Origin: Bacillota bacterium
Lineage (GTDB): Bacteria; Bacillota; Clostridia; Tissierellales; Sedimentibacteraceae
NCBI GenBank assembly: GCA_023425285.1
Contig: JAFACY010000072.1
Location: 1-18,592, forward strand
Direction of reading: 5' to 3'
DNA: 18,592 nucleotides
Below the pieces are notes generated by a model. That model did no database searches. It was not told where the DNA came from and saw only the letters and a list, made by a program, of their open reading frames with translations. Made by a program: the position numbers and the translations under genes. Of this stretch, positions 1 to 5,933 are shown in pieces (within the stretch, counting starts at the first letter, position 1; every line of letters starts with the position of its first letter).

Positions 1-748
1 GGCTGCCGAACAGGTGGCGATAGGTTCCGATCAGGTTTCCGACGGAGCTCAGGCATTGGCAAGCGGCTCCACAGAGCAGGCATCATCTGTAGAGGAACTG
101 ACAGCTTCCGTAGATGTAATAGCAGAGCAGGCTATGGAGAATTCTGCCATGGTTACTTTTGCATCTACATCTGTGCAGCAATCAGTAAATAGCGTAAATG
201 CAGGAAATGCACATATGGAGCAGCTCACCCATTCTATGGAGGAAATTGACTCCGCATCTAATCAGATTGCCAATATAACAAAGGTTATTGAGGATATTGC
301 TTTCCAGACAAATATTTTAGCACTTAACGCCGCTATAGAAGCAGCCAGGGCAGGCAGTGCAGGAAAAGGGTTTGCGGTTGTAGCGGATGAAGTTCGTGCG
401 CTTGCTGCAAAATCCAGTGAGGCAGCAAAACAGACGGCTGAGCTTATTGAAAATTCAGTGTCTACTGTGGCAAAAGGAACAGAAATTACAGTCAGGACAG
501 CACAAATTCTTAAGGAAATTGGTGTTCGCTCCGCTGAAGTTACGGAGAGTTTCGGAAAGATTGAACAGTCTATTGAGGAACAAACAGGTTCTATTGAGCA
601 GATTAAGGAAGGTCTCTCTCAAATATCATCTGTTGTGCAGACAAATGCGGCCACGGCCGAAGAAAATTCCGCAACAAGTGAAGAAATGTCGGCACAGGCA
701 TCTACGCTGCGTCAAGAAGTGGGAAAATTCAAACTATGGAGAGCATAA
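1..748 (+). CDS. Methyl-accepting chemotaxis protein, C-terminal part (5' end outside window)
   Basis: This is the cytoplasmic signalling part of a chemoreceptor, which relays ligand state to the CheA/CheW kinase complex. The reading frame is open from base 2, so the gene starts upstream of the window and its sensor, membrane and HAMP parts cannot be seen. About 248 residues remain. They carry the highly conserved hairpin tip (EDIAFQTNILALNAAIEAAR, then GFAVVADEVRALA) flanked by heptad-rich, Ala/Glu/Ser/Gln-rich coiled coil typical of the MCP signal domain. Glu/Gln pairs in the flanking helices are possible methylation sites. There is no CheB/CheR-binding pentapeptide at the C terminus, which ends in KLWRA. 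No clear terminator separates it from the HD-GYP gene 77 bases downstream, so the two may be cotranscribed. The family call is secure; the ligand is unknown. Confidence 0.95.
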   Translation, partial: AAEQVAIGSDQVSDGAQALASGSTEQASSVEELTASVDVIAEQAMENSAMVTFASTSVQQSVNSVNAGNAHMEQLTHSMEEIDSASNQIANITKVIEDIAFQTNILALNAAIEAARAGSAGKGFAVVADEVRALAAKSSEAAKQTAELIENSVSTVAKGTEITVRTAQILKEIGVRSAEVTESFGKIEQSIEEQTGSIEQIKEGLSQISSVVQTNAATAEENSATSEEMSAQASTLRQEVGKFKLWRA

Positions 749-825
749 AGTCATAAAGACTCAAGAAAATGTGAGTAAATAAAAAATTCCTTTGCTGCTA
801 AATCATGATGGGGAGGAAGTACTTT

Positions 826-1464
826 GTGGATGATATAAATAAAAGGAATATGCTGCCGGGATGTACATGTAAGGACAGTAACGATATTATAAGTATGCTG
901 CTTGTCACTCTATATGAAAAAAGCACTGAAACAGAAGAGCATTCAAAGAGGATTGAAAAATATTGCCATGACATCGGATGTGAACTCCAGCTGTCGTCGA
1001 TGGAAATGGATTCCCTTTATTTACTTGCTCTGCTGCATGATATAGGCAAGGTGGGTGTTCGTTCAAATATTTTGAAAAAACCCGACAAGCTCACAACTGA
1101 GGAGTGGGAGGAAATGAAACGTCATCCCGAAATAGGCTGTCAGATTGCGCAAGCGACTCCGGAATTGGCAGCTGTGGCTGATTTGATTTTATCACATCAT
1201 GAGCGTTGGGACGGTAAGGGATATCCTCGAGGGTTAAAGGGAGAAGAAATACCTCTTGTCTGTCGTATCATATCCGTAGTAGATGCCTTTGATGCTATGA
1301 CCAATGACCGCGTATATAGGAAGGCCATGACTGTTGATGAAGCAATTCTTGAAATTGAAAGAAATGCGGGCAAGCAGTTTGACCCTCTTGTGGCAAAGAT
1401 TTTAACCGGAATTATTATGAGAAGAGAGAAAATCTCGTCGAATACGGATTTATCATGGATATAA
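826..1464 (+). CDS. Stand-alone HD-GYP domain protein, probable cyclic-di-GMP phosphodiesterase
   Basis: The product (212 residues) is essentially a single HD-GYP domain, a class of metal-dependent phosphodiesterases that hydrolyse cyclic di-GMP or related dinucleotides. Visible motifs are the HD pair at residues 71-72 (LLHDIGK), the HH pair at 124-125 and the GYP signature at 132-134 (HHERWDGKGYP), followed by the usual VDAFDAMTNDRVYR helix. There is no receiver, PAS or membrane segment; only about 40 residues precede the domain, including a short Cys-containing stretch (GCTC). I chose the GTG start at 826 because a GGGAGGA ribosome site lies 8 bases upstream at 811-817. The in-frame ATG codons at 805 and 808 lie upstream of that site and have no ribosome site of their own. 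It follows a chemoreceptor gene, so a role in motility or surface behaviour is plausible. Which cyclic dinucleotide it cleaves cannot be told from sequence. Confidence 0.9.
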   Translation: MDDINKRNMLPGCTCKDSNDIISMLLVTLYEKSTETEEHSKRIEKYCHDIGCELQLSSMEMDSLYLLALLHDIGKVGVRSNILKKPDKLTTEEWEEMKRHPEIGCQIAQATPELAAVADLILSHHERWDGKGYPRGLKGEEIPLVCRIISVVDAFDAMTNDRVYRKAMTVDEAILEIERNAGKQFDPLVAKILTGIIMRREKISSNTDLSWI

Positions 1465-1468
1465 AGAC

Positions 1469-1506
1469 AGAAGCTAAGTAGCTGCAAGCAGTTATTTAGC
1501 TTCTTT
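1469..1506. terminator. Long hairpin terminator between convergent genes
   Basis: A 17-base-pair stem (1469-1485 with 1488-1504, two G-T wobbles) closes on an AA loop, beginning AGAAGCTAA and ending TTAGCTTCT. It lies 4 bases after the HD-GYP stop codon and is followed by a short T run (1504-1506). It sits between convergent genes and could stop transcription from both sides, although the T tracts are short. Confidence 0.7.
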
Positions 1507-1541
1507 AAGTATATTCTGAATATATAAGCATATGGCATTAA

Positions 1542-2021
1542 TTATAAATTGCAAGCGGGCACTTTAAAATCGTCTCTTTCGTCATCCCATGCCATGGAGC
1601 TTATTTTCCAGCCGCAGGCTGTCTTGATAAACTGTAATGTCTTAATACCCTTGCTTTCGAATGCTTCGCCGTTCATAAATCCGGCTTTTTTGTAAATGCT
1701 CAGTCTGTGTGCAATATTGCCGAATATTTCAGTTCTTTCGGATATTTCCTCTTCCTTAAAATCACGTAATACTCCTTCGTTGAACATTTTTTCCCTGGGT
1801 TCAATGAATTGGTGCAAATTATAAACTTCGGGGTTCATGCCACTGCATTTAACGATGAGTCCTTCGGAAATAAACAGATCAAAAATTTCGCTTAAATCTG
1901 CCTTACAATCTTTTTCAACAGAAAATAAATTAAAGAAGCTGTCAACCAATTTGTCAATTTCGTTTTTTGCTTCACAATATTCATTACCTAAGCTGCTGCT
2001 TTCTTTGTATGTAATATCCAT
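1542..2021 (-). CDS. NTF2-like (SnoaL/DUF4440-type) fold protein, function unknown
   Basis: The product has 159 residues and no signal peptide or membrane segment. The order of an N-terminal helix pair (IDKLVDSFFNLF), a middle part with PREKMF and a C-terminal strand pattern ending GWKISSMAWDDER resembles NTF2-like proteins, small alpha+beta barrels used as enzymes or binding modules. I see no catalytic residues that would settle a function, and the match is by overall pattern only. The start is uncertain: ATG 2021 has AAGGAG 14 bases upstream, while in-frame GTG codons at 2036 and 2033 overlap or abut that site. The gene lies 40 bases downstream of the VanZ-like gene on the same strand and is probably cotranscribed with it. 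It converges on the HD-GYP gene. Confidence 0.6.
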   Translation of the reverse strand: MDITYKESSSLGNEYCEAKNEIDKLVDSFFNLFSVEKDCKADLSEIFDLFISEGLIVKCSGMNPEVYNLHQFIEPREKMFNEGVLRDFKEEEISERTEIFGNIAHRLSIYKKAGFMNGEAFESKGIKTLQFIKTACGWKISSMAWDDERDDFKVPACNL

Positions 2022-2061
2022 TTTCTGATTCACCACTCCTTAAATTTATACTAGGATCAAA

Positions 2062-2586
2062 TTAATTTCTTTCAATGTGATTTAATAAAGCATTTATCAA
2101 TGGTCTAAAAGCTAAGTACAGCAAATATCCGATAATTCCTCCGACCGTATTTGTAATTAAATCTGTTACATCAGATGCTCTGAAACCGTTAATCAGCGGT
2201 TGAGATAGTTCTATGGTCAGACTGAACAAAAATGTCAGCAGGGTGCAGGAAAATATATTCCGCTTTTTTACAATGGGGAGTAAAAAGCCGAAGGGTATCA
2301 TTAAAAGCACATTCAGAAAAATTTGCTGCTCTGCATATATTCTGCCTGCAAAATAGTCGTCAAAAGCCAGCATATTCATCGGTATGTACGGATGGTCAAA
2401 AATAAACGGCAGTGAAACAATTACAGGCATCAAGGTTACAAATATAACCATGGATACGTACACATACAAAATAGTATTTACAAGAAGTACATCCCTTCCC
2501 TCAGACTTCCACTTCCTGAAAAAGAAAAAACAATATATTGTAAGCAGCACAATAATATCAATGAGATATTTAATATAACTGTTCAT
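2062..2586 (-). CDS. VanZ-like family membrane protein
   Basis: This is a small integral membrane protein (174 residues) with about four to five hydrophobic segments: residues 7-24, 35-60, a middle segment at NVLLMIPFGFLLP, and two more near the C terminus. The conserved VanZ-family signatures are present: PFGFLLP, then SLTIELSQ, then R-x-SDVTDLITNTVGG. VanZ gives low-level teicoplanin resistance in enterococci, but most family members in clostridia are stand-alone and of unknown function, so resistance should not be assumed. The ATG at 2586 has an AGGAG site 5 bases upstream. A perfect 14-base palindrome overlaps a possible -10 box just upstream. It is the first gene of a likely two-gene operon with the NTF2-like gene. 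Confidence 0.85.
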   Translation of the reverse strand: MNSYIKYLIDIIVLLTIYCFFFFRKWKSEGRDVLLVNTILYVYVSMVIFVTLMPVIVSLPFIFDHPYIPMNMLAFDDYFAGRIYAEQQIFLNVLLMIPFGFLLPIVKKRNIFSCTLLTFLFSLTIELSQPLINGFRASDVTDLITNTVGGIIGYLLYLAFRPLINALLNHIERN

Positions 2587-2603
2587 TATTGCTCCTGTGA
2601 AAA

Positions 2604-2619
2604 ATTATAGTTAACTATA
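2604..2619 (-). promoter_or_regulatory. Palindrome TATAGTTAACTATA overlapping a possible -10 box of the VanZ-like gene
   Basis: A perfect 14-base palindrome occupies 2606-2619. On the minus strand TATAAT is read at 2604-2609, sharing bases with the palindrome. No good -35 hexamer is seen at 16-18 bases, and the leader to the ATG at 2586 would be only about 11 bases. The promoter call is therefore weak; the palindrome itself is certain and could be an operator. Confidence 0.35.
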
Positions 2620-2633
2620 TATTCGGTTCGATA

Positions 2634-2721
2634 TGATAAAAGATTATATCATACCTGAGCCGAGTGCAGCGCAAGCTCGCTTGCATTGCCGAGGTGATGG
2701 TATGATATATGTATTATATCA
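2634..2721. repeat. Long imperfect palindrome, possible MITE- or REP-like intergenic element
   Basis: This is an 88-base imperfect inverted repeat centred near 2677. The outer arms pair TATATCATACC (2645-2655) with GGTATGATATA (2699-2709), with TGATA/TATCA near the tips. The core is the hairpin GCAAGC-TC-GCTTGC (2671-2684), extended with mismatches. The core is much richer in G and C than its surroundings, as in small mobile or multi-copy palindromic elements. No ORF lies inside. Only one copy is present in the window, so its repeat status is unproven. Confidence 0.5.
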
Positions 2722-2994
2722 CATTTCTTGTTATTATTACATAAATGTTTAATCACAGACAGAATAAAACTTATTAAAGGTGGATACTCTAAGTAGAAAC
2801 TATCCCGGGGATATAGCATATAATGTAAGCAAGAATAGGGAGATATGCTACACAGTCTAGCATACAGACCAGGTTTTAAAATATTATTTGGAAGACAGCG
2901 TTAAATTCGTTTATGTATATAGGTATTGCAGACTTAGTATCCGTTTCAATAATTCAATATATGGTGGATACAGATAATTAATGAAAAATATTTT
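2722..2994. other. Non-coding stretch without a recognisable gene
   Basis: About 270 AT-rich bases between the palindrome and the ytxC-like gene leader. A weak inverted pair TAGCATAT / ATATGCTA lies at about 2815-2850. A 22-codon open frame starts at ATG 2913 but has no ribosome site. I see no convincing gene or RNA here. Confidence 0.5.
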
Positions 2995-3029
2995 TATTCT
3001 TATCAACGAAAAACTTCTTGATAAGAATA
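2995..3029. repeat. Inverted repeat (12-bp arms) upstream of the ytxC-like gene
   Basis: The arms TATTCTTATCAA (2995-3006) and TTGATAAGAATA (3018-3029) are perfect complements around an 11-base loop, and TTTTAT follows. It could be a weak terminator for an upstream transcript or a control site for the gene that starts 65 bases further on. Confidence 0.5.
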
Positions 3030-3093
3030 TTTTATACACATTAACAGCATTTTATCCAAATAATATACCTCCCTTGAAGAGAGGAGTGACTTG

Positions 3094-3930
3094 ATGGAGC
3101 TTTTATCATTAGAGTTAAATGAAAATGAAAATCATGAAGTGTTTAATAATATTAAAATAATCACCAATTTAGATGAAAGTGATATAAACATAGAAATATC
3201 ATCCACCGATGAAGGGAACATAAGATTAAGGTATTTTACGGACAACAGAATAAATAAGAGGGAATACATTGAAAAAATAGTAGGAAAAGTAACTAAGCTC
3301 TTAATTGAATACACAAAGCTGGAGAGTATTAATATACTGAAGGAAAGCTATTTTTATTTTGATGAGGAGGAAGTCGGAACCATTATTTCCGATATCGAAA
3401 ATGAAATTGACAATGACGTAAAAATTAAGCTTATTATAAAAAATAAATTCAAAGAGATATTAGAACGCTCAAACTCAATAAATTTAAACGGATTCATAAA
3501 CTTCAGACTTAAATTTATTAAACTGTACGCGGCACAAGTAGTTGAAAGGTGTATTGACAGCTATCTTATGAAAAAGGAATACATGGATTTTATAAGCATC
3601 ATTAAATTGATTTCCGAAACAGAGGATGCCGAATATGACTTAGTCAATGTTATGTACACGAACAATAAAATTCAGGTATACGATAAAAATATGAAAAAGC
3701 TGACTTATATAAGTAATATGGAATTATCAAGTGATTTGGTTAATAAGGTGGCATATGATGAATCAGTCATTAATATATTGTTAAATGTATCACCTAAAAA
3801 AGTAATAATTCATGAAAAAAAATTGGATAAAAAAAATAAAGAAGCTCTTAATACGATGGAAATTATAAAAAAGATATTTGAAGGTAAAATCGAAATATGT
3901 GAAGGCTGCAGATACTGCGATCTGCTGTAA
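3094..3930 (+). CDS. ytxC: YtxC-like putative sporulation protein
   Basis: This 278-residue soluble protein resembles the YtxC family, annotated in Bacillus and clostridia as putative sporulation proteins of unknown biochemical role. The best family-like segment is residues 128-175 (NGFINFRLK, then KKEYMDFISIIKLI), followed by a strand-rich part with VQVYD-like and KKVIIHE motifs. The protein is rich in Lys, Glu, Ile and Asn. It ends with a Cys cluster, CEGCRYC, a CxxCxxC pattern that could bind metal. I chose ATG 3094, 7 bases after GAGGAG (3081-3086); an in-frame TTG at 3091 is too close. It is monocistronic as far as can be seen, between an upstream inverted repeat and a downstream hairpin. 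The family call is by remembered pattern and moderately sure. Confidence 0.7.
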   Translation: MELLSLELNENENHEVFNNIKIITNLDESDINIEISSTDEGNIRLRYFTDNRINKREYIEKIVGKVTKLLIEYTKLESINILKESYFYFDEEEVGTIISDIENEIDNDVKIKLIIKNKFKEILERSNSINLNGFINFRLKFIKLYAAQVVERCIDSYLMKKEYMDFISIIKLISETEDAEYDLVNVMYTNNKIQVYDKNMKKLTYISNMELSSDLVNKVAYDESVINILLNVSPKKVIIHEKKLDKKNKEALNTMEIIKKIFEGKIEICEGCRYCDLL

Positions 3931-3936
3931 GGGTAT

Positions 3937-3973
3937 ACGGATGCCCATTGGCAGGTCTTTGAGGCATCCGTTT
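3937..3973 (+). terminator. Possible terminator hairpin after the ytxC-like gene
   Basis: The arms ACGGATGCC (3937-3945) and GGCATCCGT (3963-3971) pair perfectly over a 17-base loop, 7 bases after the stop codon, and the right arm runs into TTT. The large loop and short T run make it an atypical terminator. Confidence 0.55.
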
Positions 3974-4065
3974 AAAAATGCTTAAATTGGGTATAATTAA
4001 GAAAACAATAAGGTTTATATTATAAAATATCATTAAGTTAAAAGGGAATAAAGGGAGGAATACAT

Positions 4066-4170
4066 ATGACATTTTTGATATTAGCAAGCTTAATAACTAT
4101 AACCGTACTTACTGCAATTCATTTGATAAATATAAAAGAAATGCAATCGGATAATGGTAATAATGAATAG
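4066..4170 (+). CDS. Small single-span membrane peptide (34 residues), unknown function
   Basis: An ATG at 4066 follows a very strong ribosome site (GGGAGGA at 4053-4059) and opens a 34-codon frame ending in TAG. The product is a single hydrophobic helix (about residues 2-22, beginning MTFLILASLI) followed by a short polar tail rich in Asp, Asn and Glu. It is therefore likely a one-span inner-membrane peptide with its tail in the cytoplasm or outside. A clear terminator follows 5 bases after the stop, so the unit is short and self-contained. I do not recognise a family. Hydrophobic peptides of this size in Firmicutes include spore or stress membrane peptides, phosphate or cytochrome accessory peptides and toxins; nothing here decides between them. 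Confidence 0.6.
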   Translation: MTFLILASLITITVLTAIHLINIKEMQSDNGNNE

Positions 4171-4175
4171 TTGAT

Positions 4176-4203
4176 AAAACCTTCGCCACGAGCGAAGGTT
4201 TTT
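4176..4203 (+). terminator. Intrinsic terminator after the small membrane peptide gene
   Basis: The stem AAAACCTTCGC (4176-4186) with GCGAAGGTTTT (4192-4202) has 11 pairs over a 5-base loop, and its right arm ends in TTTTT. The A tract on the left suggests it may work in both directions. It insulates the regulator promoter that follows. Confidence 0.85.
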
Positions 4204-4216
4204 ATATTAAGAACCT

Positions 4217-4245
4217 TTGACAATTTTGCAAATAAAGGGTATTAT
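4217..4245 (+). promoter_or_regulatory. Sigma-A promoter of the sigma-54 activator gene
   Basis: A consensus TTGACA (4217-4222), a 17-base spacer and TATTAT (4240-4245; five of six consensus bases) predict a start near 4252, with a leader of about 29 bases holding GGAGGA (4268-4273). This implies housekeeping expression of the activator, with control by ligand rather than by level. Confidence 0.8.
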
Positions 4246-4280
4246 TAAGCTATGGAACCAATGCTGTGGAGGAAGATAAG

Positions 4281-5666
4281 ATGGAAATGATAAATAAAGA
4301 TGAAAATTATATCAAGACTCTTGAAACGATAATCGAAACATCGTTTGACGGCATATATGTTACGGATGGCAAAGCCAACACAATATTGGTAAACAAAAGC
4401 TATGAAAGAATAACAGGTCTGAAAAGAGAAGAGCTCATAGGGCGTAATATGTCGGAGTTCATTGATAATGGTACAATATCGGGAGTAACCTCTTTTTGGG
4501 TGCTGCAAAATAAAAAATCCAAGACAGTATATCAATCATTCAAAAGCGGAAAAAGCGCATTGGTAACCAGTACTCCGTTTTTTGACGAAGAGGGCGAAAT
4601 TGAATTGATTGTAACCAATGTAAGGGACATCACGGAGCTGAAAGAGCTCCAGGAAAAAGAAAATCAAAGAAAAGATGAAAATATTAAGTACAAGGGAATT
4701 ATTGAAGAATTAAAGCTGCAATTGGCAAATGATGAATATATAATTGCGGAAGATGAGAACATGCTCAATCTTTTACTTCTGGCGAAAAGAGTTGCAAGGG
4801 TTGACACAACAATACTCATCGTCGGAGAATCAGGCTCCGGCAAGGAGCTGTTTGCCAAATATATATACAATAACAGTCCTCGTAAAAACAAACCGTTTAT
4901 AAAAATAAACTGCGGAGCCATACCGGAAAATCTAATAGAGTCGGAGCTGTTCGGATACGCCGAAGGCTCATTCACTGGAGCTGTAAAGGGCGGGAAAATG
5001 GGTATTTTTGAAGCTGCCAATAAAGGCACTCTGCTGCTTGACGAAATCGGAGAATTGCCGCTCAATATGCAGGTAAGGCTTTTGAGAGTGCTTCAGGACG
5101 GTAAATTTGAAAGAGTCGGAAGCAATGATACCATAGAGGTTGATGTGAGGATAATTGCTTCAACCAATAAGAATTTAGAGGAGATGGTTGAAAAAGGACT
5201 GTTCAGGGAGGATTTGTTCTATCGTCTCAATGTTGTCCAGCTCAAGGTCGCTCCATTAAGAGAGAGAAAGAGCAGCGTAATTCCTCTGGTGGAATATTTT
5301 TTGAAAGTTTATAACGAAAAATATGATATGAAAAAAAATCTTACAAATGAAGTTATTAAATATTTATATGAATACAGCTGGCCGGGCAATGTGAGAGAGC
5401 TGCGAAACTTAGTCGAAATGCTGGTGGTAACTTCCGTAACTAATAATATTTGTATGGAAATTATGCCTGCCCATGTAATAAGAGATGTTGACGGAAATAA
5501 TGATGATGGAAAAGGAAATATAACAAAATTATCCGATGCCCTGGAAAAAATAGAAAAGGATATGATTTTCAGAGCATACGATAAATATGGCAATGTGAGA
5601 GATGCCGCAAAGGAATTAGGTATAGACGCTTCAACATTTGTAAGAAAAAGAAAAAAGTATCTTTAA
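4281..5666 (+). CDS. PAS-domain sigma-54-dependent transcriptional activator with TyrR-type HTH
   Basis: This is a bacterial enhancer-binding protein (461 residues) that remodels sigma-54 RNA polymerase using ATP. Domains in order: an N-terminal PAS sensor (about 8-120, with NKSYERITG and NVRDITELK), a coiled-coil linker (about 120-150), the AAA+ core and a short C-terminal helix-turn-helix. In the core I see Walker A GESGSGKE (182-189), the sigma-54 contact loop as GSFTGA (229-234, Ala replaced by Ser against GAFTGA), Walker B LLLDEIG (251-257), sensor I ASTN and the arginine-finger region FREDLFYRLNV. The HTH (about 438-461, NVRDAAKELGIDASTFVRKR) is the TyrR kind. There is no receiver domain, so a small molecule bound to PAS is the likely signal. 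ATG 4281 follows GGAGGA by 7 bases; the upstream in-frame GTG at 4266 overlaps that site. It lies next to three palindromes and a -24/-12 promoter, its probable targets. Confidence 0.93.
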   Translation: MEMINKDENYIKTLETIIETSFDGIYVTDGKANTILVNKSYERITGLKREELIGRNMSEFIDNGTISGVTSFWVLQNKKSKTVYQSFKSGKSALVTSTPFFDEEGEIELIVTNVRDITELKELQEKENQRKDENIKYKGIIEELKLQLANDEYIIAEDENMLNLLLLAKRVARVDTTILIVGESGSGKELFAKYIYNNSPRKNKPFIKINCGAIPENLIESELFGYAEGSFTGAVKGGKMGIFEAANKGTLLLDEIGELPLNMQVRLLRVLQDGKFERVGSNDTIEVDVRIIASTNKNLEEMVEKGLFREDLFYRLNVVQLKVAPLRERKSSVIPLVEYFLKVYNEKYDMKKNLTNEVIKYLYEYSWPGNVRELRNLVEMLVVTSVTNNICMEIMPAHVIRDVDGNNDDGKGNITKLSDALEKIEKDMIFRAYDKYGNVRDAAKELGIDASTFVRKRKKYL

Positions 5667-5676
5667 GAGAGTTCTG

Positions 5677-5694
5677 TGTTGCAATTTAGCAACA
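5677..5694. promoter_or_regulatory. Upstream activator site 1, TGTTGC-N6-GCAACA
   Basis: Perfect 6-6-6 palindrome centred about 212 bases before the predicted sigma-54 start. The layout is the same as the TyrR box (TGTAAA-N6-TTTACA), matching the TyrR-type HTH of the neighbouring activator. It begins 10 bases after the activator stop codon. Confidence 0.8.
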
Positions 5695-5697
5695 ATA

Positions 5698-5715
5698 TGT
5701 TGCGATTTAGCAACT
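5698..5715. promoter_or_regulatory. Upstream activator site 2, TGTTGC-N6-GCAACT
   Basis: Second copy, with one mismatch in the outer base. Its centre is 21 bases (two helical turns) from site 1, so dimers on both would face the same side of the DNA, as expected for cooperative assembly of an AAA+ activator. Confidence 0.8.
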
Positions 5716-5773
5716 GCGAGATTTTATTACAAACATAACATAAAATTGAGGACAAACTTTGATAAAAAATATG

Positions 5774-5791
5774 TGTTGCAAATATGCAACA
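5774..5791. promoter_or_regulatory. Upstream activator site 3, TGTTGC-N6-GCAACA
   Basis: Third perfect copy, 76 bases downstream of site 2 and centred about 115 bases before the predicted start. AT-rich DNA between it and the promoter would allow looping. Confidence 0.8.
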
Positions 5792-5871
5792 AGCTTAATA
5801 AATTATGTTTTTTGAGTATATTACTAAGGGCTGAAATCCAATGTTCTTAAAAATATACTTTTTTTATTTTT

Positions 5872-5887
5872 TGGCACGGTATTTGCA
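5872..5887 (+). promoter_or_regulatory. Sigma-54 (-24/-12) promoter of the abfD operon
   Basis: TGGCACG (5872-5878), four bases, then TTGCA (5883-5887) matches the sigma-54 consensus exactly, with GG and GC separated by 10 bases. The predicted start is near 5898, with a 36-base leader ending in the AAGGAG of abfD. Together with the three upstream palindromes it makes the operon strictly activator-dependent. Confidence 0.95.
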
Positions 5888-5933
5888 TATATACTTACAT
5901 AGAAAAAATAAAAAAAATTAAGGAGTGTATAAA

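Noticed and set aside
387..782. 131-codon open frame overlapping the chemoreceptor gene
   Set aside because: Different frame of a clear MCP coding region, very basic composition, no ribosome site.
2062..2586. VanZ-like gene as a glycopeptide resistance determinant
   Set aside because: No vanA/vanH/vanX/vanS/vanR genes nearby; stand-alone VanZ-family genes are common in clostridia and of unknown role.
2913..2981. 22-codon frame (MYIGIADLVS...) in the 2587-3093 non-coding region
   Set aside because: No ribosome site and no similarity I recognise; could be chance or a gene remnant.
4664..5065. Antisense open frame of 133 codons inside the sigma-54 activator gene
   Set aside because: Shadow of the AAA+ domain on the opposite strand; no start signals or recognisable domain.
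5677..5791. The three TGTTGC palindromes as a CRISPR or tandem repeat array
   Set aside because: Repeats are only 18 bases, irregularly spaced (21 and 76 bases) and placed like enhancer sites before a sigma-54 promoter.
5925..5933. GTG start for abfD giving three extra residues
   Set aside because: The GTG overlaps the AAGGAG ribosome site; ATG 5934 has correct spacing and gives the family's usual N terminus.
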